NCBI GenBank assembly: GCA_012064385.1
Contig: QRDG01000824.1
Location: forward strand, 58,611-122,610
Reading direction: 5' to 3'
Length of the DNA stretch: 64,000 bases
Origin: Puccinellia tenuiflora
Taxonomy: Eukaryota > Streptophyta > Magnoliopsida > Poales > Poaceae
Under the pieces are notes generated by a model, which ran no database searches, was not told the origin of the DNA, and worked only from the letters and a program-made list of their open reading frames with translations. This document shows positions 56,136 to 64,000 of the stretch, in pieces (the first letter of the stretch is position 1; each line of letters opens with the position of its first letter). The translations under genes were made by a program, and so were the position numbers.

Positions 56136-59100
56136 TGTGGCACCCCCCTCTGACACATATCGCCAGAGAGGCGGTCGCCCCGTGCGCCAGCCCAGGATAT
56201 CCGGCAGCACGTTACGACAATGCGACATAGCAGAAATATCATTACACAATCAGGCCCAGAGGGCTACAATTGGTTTTACATGGCCATAAAGGCTTGAAAA
56301 ATTATCAAGGCCAAGTATGGCACTGGACAGAGTTTAACTGGCAGCGGAAGTCATAGATTCGACAACGGCTTGGAGGGACTCCATTCCACAGGCATCTGGA
56401 TGGGCTACTGATCCTAGCACGCTCTTGCTCCATCTCTTGCGACAGTAGAAGATGAATCCTCTCAATGTCTGGCCACATGAAAAGCCAGTTTGAGTACGGT
56501 GACGTACTCGCAAGAAAATAACCACAAGACATGAACAGTCAAGCAATCGGGCAACAAGTAGCTAGCAACAGAAATAACCTAAACATGGCAAGTGTCTACT
56601 TACGGCAGTCCAAGTGGGTAGCAACAAGGCAGCACAACAGATCATGGCATAAGCAAATAATAGGGGTATCACCAGTACAGAGTCCAAGCCGGGTGGGGTT
56701 GGATCGTATACCGGTGATCACACAAGAGAACTTACCTGTGATGAATAACGGGGGTACCCAGTGTTACCAAATATTAAACATCACCTGTCATCACAACTAG
56801 GCCCAACAGCCTTACCACATCTGTCAACCTTTAGGCCCACTGGCCTCATTTTTTCACTCATCTCGAGTGACATTTCCTGCATCGGCTTATCGTTCCTTTG
56901 GTGAAATCAGGTGGTTCATCTTTCTTTCACACCGAACTTAAGTTTAACCTCCGAACTCGACAAAGGACAATAGTGTGACCGACACTGAACTGTTCCATAA
57001 CCTAGGAACAAGGCTAGCTGCTAGTTGATACACTCTCGAGAGGTTGCAGTTACCACCCATCTAAATGCACCTTGCTTCATGACGGCAAGATACACTTACA
57101 TAACCGTTCACGCTACCAAGACACTCCCTGTTTAGCTACCGACATAACTCTATGTCTTATGACGAAGTGAATCCGGCACATCCCCAACTCATGAGCGACG
57201 CCTAGTTCCGGAACCTTCACAAGACTAGCCCCGACCACAACTATGCAGTAACCGACTAGACTTGCCAAGTTGGTAGCATCAAAGGAGGCCTGATAGGTTA
57301 CATAGGCTATGGCTCTCCCATTTGGGCGACAGTGGTAGTGCGTTCAAGGTTCAGATTGGTGGCACTATGGACTGACCCCATCGAAGTTTGGAGGGTTAGT
57401 TCATTTAATCCAGTTTCTTTCAACAACAATTCCAACAACAGAGGGTTAGTCCAACACAATAAATATAATGTCATATCCACATGAAACAGATTAGTCCACT
57501 GCAAAACCATAATATCATATCAACATGAAACAGAAACAAACCGCACCCAATCTTTCAAACAATATAGAGTTAGTTCAATCAATGGTTAGTTTCAACCGGG
57601 CGATGGCAGAGATACCTCCGACCAGTGATAGCCACAGGTTGAGTAAAAGAAAATAAAATAGCACAGTCAATCGGGTGAGGGCGAAGATAACTCCGACCAG
57701 TGACAGCCACAGATTGAGTAGAAGAAAGTAAAATAGCACAGTTGGTTAGCGTCAATCGGGCGATGGCGGAGATGCCTCCGGCCAGTAGCAGCCACAGATC
57801 GACTACAAAAGTTAGTGGATGCGTCCACGCGATCCTGTTCCTCCATTCTATTGACTGCGGCGGTTCCTCCAGTCCATCGTCGCCGGAATGGGGAGTGGTG
57901 CATGGTACCGTCCAACGCACGCCACAACTCTACAGAAAAGTAGCCGCTTCAATCCACTTGGGCAGGACCCAACGTGTATTTAGACGGGGTACCGGAACTC
58001 AACCCACACTTGATGGGTTTATCGTATTGCAGGAAAGTAAAGATACACGAAATAATATTACTGAAAGTAGGCGAGATTCAATCCACGTGGGCGGTGCCCA
58101 ACATATATTTAGTCGTCGACCGGAACTCAACCCACACTTGATGGATTTATCATATTACAGGAATGAAAAGAAAGACACGATATCTCGTGACGCACAGTTG
58201 GCAGGATGTAAACAAAGCCACGATATCTCGTGACGCACAGTTGACGAATGTAAACAAAGCCACGATATCTCGTGACGCACAGTTGACAGATGATAATAAG
58301 CAATAAAATGCACCGATATGACAGGGTAATATTGAAACAAACAAACACCGCTTGAGTGTTCATAGCAAGTGGTTAGCTTGCCTTCGACGATCGACGCCAT
58401 TTGGCTTGGAGGGTCACGGACGTCACGGTTTAGGGTATCGGTTTGCCGGTACCGCGGGACACCTATGCAAGCATACAAGTGTGCTGAGCATATAAACATT
58501 TTACAAAAATACAAAAACTATACCACTGGATAGAGCTTTTCAAACTAAAAATTTACAAATTTGAATCACCTCAAACGGATGTACGGTTTAAAAGATATGG
58601 ACGAGCGATGAATAGCTATTCAACGCTCACCAGCAGGTGACGGTTAACTATCTGCCGCGCGAGCGGCGCGCAGTTATTTATTCGCTGCCGAAGCTGGCCC
58701 GGTCGCGCACTCTGCAGAAACGCGCTTTCCCGCGGAGAAAGCTTAATCCCTTGAGTACGCTTTCAGCTAGCTCACCTTCCAAACCGATCGGTTGGAATCT
58801 TTTTCCTTTTTATTTATTTTTTTCCTTTTTCCTCCGCGGCGCGCGCGCGGCACACGGCGCAGCTCGGGACGGCGGGGAGACGATGAGGGACAACGGCGAC
58901 AGGGCTGTCGGCGGAGCCGGCCGAGACGGCGGCGGACTCGCCGCGCCAGGCCGTTGCCGGGAGCACGCACGGCGACGGGGAACGACTTCGGGAGTCGGCC
59001 GACGCGGGAGCACGGCGTCGCTCGGGATGACGGAAGACGGCGACGCCGGCCGGCAGGAGGCCACGGCGGTGACGGCTGGGTGCGGGCACCATCCGCGATT

Positions 59101-60656
59101 GCGGCCAGGACGGGCGGCGGACGCACGGGACGGCTGGCCGGGGACGAGGGCGGCGATGCCGAAGCAGGGCGGCCACGGTGACCGGCCAGGTGGCCGTTTT
59201 CCTCACTGCCCCACCACTGGCTCTGCTCGCGGAAGATCGAGGCGAAGCCTCCGCATCCGACGCACCCGGGAGCAGAGCTTCAGGACGCCGGGACGGGCGG
59301 CAGGCGACGCATCGAGCTCCGAGCTCGGCGATGGCGGCCTCGGTCTCGATCTCCCTCCCTAGAACGGGCTGGTGCTTGGAAGGTGGCTGGCTAGGCAGGA
59401 GAGGGAGTGAGGAGGGAGCTAGGGCAGAGGGGAAATGGGTACAGGGTTTAGGAGCTGCCGTTTCCCGGTTTTTAAGCAAGGAGGTGACCAGGGTTGGGAG
59501 CTGAACCGTGGTGAAGTGTCGGTGACCCAACCAGGGTTAGTAGCTAGGGTACGTGGCCTACACAGCGGCTGAGGGATTAGGCAGGGTTTAGGGTAAGTGC
59601 GATTAGGCAATGCCAAAGCGCGCACGTCCGGGACGTCCAGAGCGCGACGCGAGCGACATCAGCGCGTTCCCGGTGACTCGGGGTACGAAAAGGCAAACGG
59701 GTCACACCACTAGGTTCGTAATGACGATAGCAACACAACAAAACAAGAATCACTCAAGAATTCCAAACTTCGTAAAACAAGATTTTCTGAAAACCGAGGG
59801 TCCACAAGGTGTTCGATGAAATGACAGAGGTCTTCCACATCTCGGAAAAATCCCCAAAATTCATAGTAGGCTAGAATAGGTGTATATAGTATGTGTGTGA
59901 AGTTTGAGCTCAATTGGGTACTTGGAGGTTGGTCAAATAATCTGGTGTCCAAAAATGCCCTAATGGCATGGGTATGCCAAGTGCACTTACTCAAATGACC
60001 TTGACATGATATGTTGGATATGTTGTTGTATATGAGAGGTCGTCTATTTGGAAAAGATTCGATGCCATATGATGTTTTTAGCTAGGGGTTGCTTTGGAAA
60101 TTGCTATAGGCATGAAAAGGGCATTACAAAGGAGGTGCCTCAAATATTGCTCAAATGAGGTTGGGCCAATGGAGTGAAATGTTCAGGAGGTTAAATCATG
60201 CACCTTACCAAAATTGCAGAATTTTTGGATGAGTGGAAGGTGTCCAGATAATTTTTGGATTGAAAATGGCATAATAGGAAATATGAATAAACTTAGAATT
60301 ATTGCATGGGACTATGAAATGTTTTTCCATGGGAGTGAGGTATATGTGTGAGGGAAACATTTGGTGGCTCGGTAGAATTTATCTTAAGATACAATTGTGG
60401 TGGTGGCTTTTGGTGGGATTGAGGGGAGGGGTTTTGGAACATTTGAGTGGCACCAATGGGTGACCACGAAAATGGCGGCATCGAGATATGGAGGGGGTTG
60501 ATAAGATCAAGGTTTATTGGGAAATCTCCAAGTGAGCAAAACCAAAGTCAATTCAAAGACCAACAAGTGGAAAGAAAATAGTTTGGAAACAGAAAAAGTT
60601 TTTCAGGCGGGAGGAAAACATTACTAACATTAGGGACGAATTTTCAGGATGTGACA
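56136..60656 (-). repeat. 5' LTR of the LARD-like element
   Basis: 4521 bp. Compared by eye with the 3' LTR over about 1.3 kb, I count about 19 substitutions, 16 of them transitions. It lacks about 30 bp near 59144 that the other LTR has. Confidence 0.95.
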
Positions 60657-60819
60657 AAGCAGGAAGTAGGTGTTTACCTATATTTAGAGGGGCCGAACCT
60701 GGGTAAACTCCTTGTCCCCTCGTCGAGATTAATCAACTCTTGTGTCCTAGTCGCCAATGGCCCCACAACTTAGCTTCCCGGAGGAAGTACTTGCCGTGAC
60801 AACCCCACGACACCTATCA

Positions 60820-61178
60820 AGATCATACCTTTGCCTTGCGCATAATCCACTTGAGCTAGATGATGACAATCTTTGCCTTCTCAAGTTAGACCACCTTTCT
60901 TGATTGCGCTCCACTTGGTGAAGACTCGCTAATAGCTCCCCCATACACCAATATGGGAGAGGTACTCTTCGACATATCTTCACTTGGACTTGAGTGTTGA
61001 TCAACCCGCACTTAGCCTTGATCAACATATAATCTTCTTCCCTTAGCCTTGACTCCAACATATGGAGATCAAGCAATGCATATGGACACACCTACAAGAA
61101 TAGCTCAATACAAACATTAGCCCATAGAGATTGTCATTAATTATCAAAACCACACATGGGGGCAACCATGCTCTTTCA
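60820..61178 (-). repeat. remnant of the outer element's 5' LTR
   Basis: Matches 40934-41292 at roughly 95% by eye. It is followed by the GATTC duplication. Confidence 0.88.
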
Positions 61179-61261
61179 GATTCCCATAGCACAAAGAAAA
61201 GAGAGACAACCTCTATTTCTCGCCTAGAAGCAGCTGAAAACTCAGATACTGAGTAAAACAG

Positions 61262-61635
61262 CAATGCTACATCTACGGGATGAATCATATAGATTATATG
61301 TTACAGAATGATGTGACAGGATTTTTTTGGAGGGGGTGGAGGGCCCGGCCTGAAAATCAGGGGAGAGATTAATGAGGTGAAGACACGTCCGTCTGTAGCC
61401 TCAATTCCGTAGGATTCCATCCGTAAGTCTAGCATTTCTGTGAGTCAACAATGCTACATCTATGGGATGAATCCTATGGATTATATGTTACAGAATGATG
61501 TGCCAGGATTTGTTTGGAGGGGGTGGAGGGCCCAGCCTGAAAATCAGGGGAGAGATTAATGAGGTGAAGACACGTCCGTCTGTAGCCTCAATTCCGTAGG
61601 GTTCCATCCGTAAGTCTAGCATTTTTCTGAGTAAA
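61262..61635. repeat. 187-bp tandem duplication
   Basis: Two copies beginning caatgctacatct at 61262 and 61449, with a few substitutions. No coding content. Confidence 0.9.
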
Positions 61636-62200
61636 ATGACGGTTCACAAACCTACAAACTTATTAAGATATTCATCAACAAAACATTTCCTCTACAAACT
61701 GCTTTCTTGTATCAACAAGCTGGAATTAGATTGGGCACGTGGAAGGGCTCTTGAGGGAGCACCTTCCTTAATGTGGAGGGTTTGTTTTCGATTTTCTCTG
61801 TTCTTTTTGGCTTTCTCTGTCTTTTTTATCTCACAGTTTCTTTGTTTTATGATATGTTCTATTTTATTTTCCTTTGTGAAATTAGGACTCATCAATTGCT
61901 ATTTGGGAAATACAAATACTACTTGCGGACATTATATAAGGATAATAAGGGAAGGAGGCACACTAATTTAGGGTTTACACTGTACACCCAACACACAAAA
62001 AAAGAGGTTTATACTAACACAACACGAGAGACACATACAGAAGACTATGGGAAGTGGACACAAGAAAATACAAAACATAAATACCAAAATCACACACACG
62101 ACATGTAAAGTACAAACGAATAACACATGTGAAGTATGCAACAAAAACAATTAATATGGAGAAGCACATAAATAAAATTGGAATTACATGCATGCTACCG
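61636..62200. other. intergenic, nothing recognised
   Basis: AT-rich; short ORFs on both strands have no domain features. Confidence 0.5.
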
Positions 62201-62205
62201 TGTTA

Positions 62206-62519
62206 GGGTGTGTTGGTTTAGTGGCTATCCTCTAGTTGGCTAGGGATAGCCACTTTTTTAGTGGTCTCCACACGGTCGGTTTGGAGGATGAGGGGGATGA
62301 GGGCAACCATATTTTTAATATATTCTCTCTAAAAACTGGTTGAGCTCATCCGCCCAAATCTGCCGGATGAGGCCAACCACTTCTGGATGGCGTCCCTAGA
62401 CTCACCCCCGAACCGTTTTTTCCTTTGACTTGCTCGTTCACCTCCTTGGTCCCTTCGATTCCCGTCTGGTTGGGGATATCCTCATCCTCTAAATTCTACC
62501 CCGTGAACCAAACAGACCC
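62206..62519. mobile_element. Tourist-like (PIF/Harbinger) MITE, 314 bp
   Basis: TIR gggtgtgttggttta against the reverse complement of gaaccaaacagaccc. TTA duplications at 62203-62205 and 62520-62522. Confidence 0.85.
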
Positions 62520-62961
62520 TTAATTACCCAGTACATTTCGCGCCAAAGCATGTTCGTCCAAACATATCAAAGAAGATATCAATACGAGAAACGCAATGGT
62601 AAAAACTGTTCGTAATTCTGACAAACAATTTACAAAAATTTGTCTAATTTTATTTTTTTAAAGAAACAAAAACTACAAATCGCTCAACCCGTATATCCAT
62701 ACTCCATTTGAAAACCTCACATGTCTTCCCATGCTGATAAGCTGCAGTCATTTGGCCATTGCACATGTCAATCATATAAATCTTCTTCGCCTAATATTAT
62801 TTGAAGGAACATGTGAGGTTGAGTAATCTGAAATATGCAGCATTACATTGGCAAAACCAGGAGGTCCAGTAGACCAAGTTCAAGTTGTATTATGTGCTTC
62901 AAAGTTGTGCTCTCCTGTTTCAAGTCTGATTAACACTTCAACAAAATCTCGTTGTCTTGTA

Positions 62962-63540
62962 CTACCTCTGTTGCTAAATATAAGATGTTTTCGTATTGCT
63001 AACTTTTTATAGACTCAAATGTATCTAGACACGTTTTAGTATGTTGATACACTCATTTTGGTCCGTATGTAGTCTAAATGACAAATGTCTAAAACATGAG
63101 TAGAGATTTGGTGCTCCCGAGCACCAGTGCTCCTGCTCGTTCAAAAAAATTTAAACAAATACTTGCAAGTTTCAAAAAATATTGAAAAAAATCACGGATG
63201 TAGAATATAGTGTATCTCACAACTGTGTAAAAAATCAACTCCAAATACTTAGTATTATGATCTACACAAAAATAACAAATCTGATAAAAATTGGAGATTT
63301 GAAAATATGCTTACTCAGATCCACACTTTTGTCTTTTTTGGGTAGCTCGGAATACAAAATATTTGGAGTTGATTTTTGCATGGTAATGGGATACACTATT
63401 AACTACATCCGTGATTTTTTTCAATATTTTTGGAAACTTCTAAGTATTTGTTTTAATTTTTCTAAACGAGCAGGAGCCCTGGTGCTCGGGAGGCAAAGTA
63501 AATTTTCGCTAAAACATCTTATATTTAGAAACAGAGAGAA
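62962..63540. mobile_element. Stowaway MITE carrying a foldback insert
   Basis: Outer TIRs ctacctctgttgctaaatat and the match ending atatttagaaacagagagaa, with TA at 62960-62961 and 63541-63542. The usual Stowaway body is interrupted by the inverted repeat at 63111-63492. Confidence 0.8.
63111..63492. repeat. long foldback, about 140-bp arms
   Basis: Arms about 63111-63258 and 63352-63492 are inverted copies (gctcccgagcacc / ggtgctcggga outermost, caaatac.tagaagttt, atcacggatgtag). No TSD could be defined. ORFs reading through it are by-products. Confidence 0.8.
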
Positions 63541-63542
63541 TA

Positions 63543-64000
63543 TTGAGGTACAACTAGCGGGAAGCTTACCATTGAGAAGATCCATCTCCATGTGTGCAAG
63601 CAACGCGGAGACACTGCTGTTGCAGTCGCTGCCAGGCGGGCCCGGCCCCACCTGTTATTGGCACGCAGCTACAACAGAGGATCCACACCCGAGGAGAAGG
63701 CTATGCGAACGGACATCTACTAAGGTTAGCCCTTTTCTGGTGATTTCACTAGTCTTTATAAAGAAAAATATTTTTTAGTGATTGACTATTATGTAGAGGA
63801 AAATCAATTGTTTGGAGCAAAAAAAGTATAGCCCGGCCACTACGTCAATAAAGTTATGAAAAGAAGCCCATATAATTTTGTCCTGGCCCAAGCAAAAAAG
63901 AAACATCAAATATGACTTTTCCTCAAGAAATGAGGCCTCGAGCATGAGGGGTGAGGCCTCAACTCAACACGGCCCACAAACCGACCGACCCCATCCGCAC
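63543..64000. other. window end, nothing recognised
   Basis: No gene or element boundary seen. Confidence 0.4.

Larger units (their letters stand above)
48549..60656 (-). mobile_element. LARD-like retrotransposon, 12.1 kb, complete
   Basis: Target duplication AAGCA at 48544-48548 and 60657-60661. Two LTRs of 4555 and 4521 bp enclose only 3032 bp. A tRNA-Met PBS and a polypurine tract show minus orientation. There is no gag, protease, RT or integrase. Size and layout fit the LARD class described from barley (Sukkula: about 4.5 kb LTRs, about 3.5 kb internal); the family match is from memory and unverified. Confidence 0.92.
48143..60819 (+). mobile_element. 3' LTR of the Tat-type element, split by the LARD
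   Basis: LTR ends TGATAG...CTATCA. The left piece is 48143-48548, the right piece 60662-60819, total about 564 bp. The break carries the AAGCA duplication of the LARD-like element. The right end abuts the outer element's LTR at 60820. The 5' LTR of this element is not in the window. Confidence 0.85.
38995..61178 (-). mobile_element. outer LTR retrotransposon of a nest
   Basis: LTR ends are TGAAAG...CTTTCA and the duplication is GATTC (38990-38994 and 61179-61183). On the minus strand the 3' LTR is complete (38995-41292), with a polypurine tract aaacgggggagat beside it (41293-41305). The 5' LTR survives only as its first 359 bp (60820-61178). Nearly the whole coding region has been replaced by other elements. 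Superfamily undetermined because no coding domain remains. Confidence 0.85.

Noticed and set aside
63182..63778. Plus-strand ORF of 198 codons near the end
   Set aside because: Reads through the foldback insert and the Stowaway end; composition is that of AT-rich repeat DNA.

Overview
The window looks like intergenic-rich nuclear DNA of a large-genome grass, most likely Triticeae (wheat, Aegilops, barley or rye type). The basis is GC-rich genes with short introns, Stowaway MITEs ending in CTCCCTCCGT, a CACTA transposon with gtcccggttcgt/accgggac subterminal repeats, and a non-coding retroelement with 4.5 kb LTRs. No species can be fixed from the sequence alone. By my boundaries about three quarters of the window is transposable elements.

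Layout. 1-1307: tail of a gypsy LTR. 3035-11787: a Stowaway MITE split at its end by an 8.6 kb CACTA element (3139-11783, target duplication AGT). The CACTA carries a broken transposase, two small accessory ORFs behind a duplicated promoter block and, between them, three consecutive foldback hairpins downstream of a TATA box. 12899-27338 (minus): one ruined grass gene of beta-propeller-like appearance, cut in exon 1 by a 5.4 kb Mutator-like element (21663-27030, 9-bp duplication) and in exon 4 by a 6.2 kb copia element (13524-19744, 5-bp duplication). The reading frame continues across both sites once the elements are ignored.

28791-30701 (minus) is an apparently intact CYP72A-type cytochrome P450 in four exons. 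32506-34671 is an internally deleted copia element keeping gag, PBS and both LTR ends. 35141-36667 (minus) is an apparently intact five-exon HAD phosphatase of the SGPP type. 36967-38035 is a foldback repeat with GGTAACT iterations, followed by a MITE inside a MITE (38270-38937).

38995-61178 is a retrotransposon nest. The outer element (duplication GATTC, minus strand) is mostly replaced by a truncated gypsy LTR and the 3' half of a Tat-type gypsy element. The Tat part has an integrase, a multi-exon antisense gene, and a 3' LTR. That LTR was hit most recently by a complete 12.1 kb LARD-like element (48549-60656, duplication AAGCA, minus strand) whose two 4.5 kb LTRs differ by roughly 1.4%. 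The rest holds a tandem duplication, a Tourist MITE and a Stowaway MITE with a long foldback insert.

Only the P450 and the phosphatase look like working host genes; nothing links their functions. The most unusual signals are the hairpin cluster in the CACTA element, the array of TTCCCGCC (E2F-like) sites driving a second gene in the Mutator-like element, that element's fusion of a MURA N-terminus to a plant mobile domain, and the two convergent ORFs, each with its own TATA box, inside the LARD-like element.
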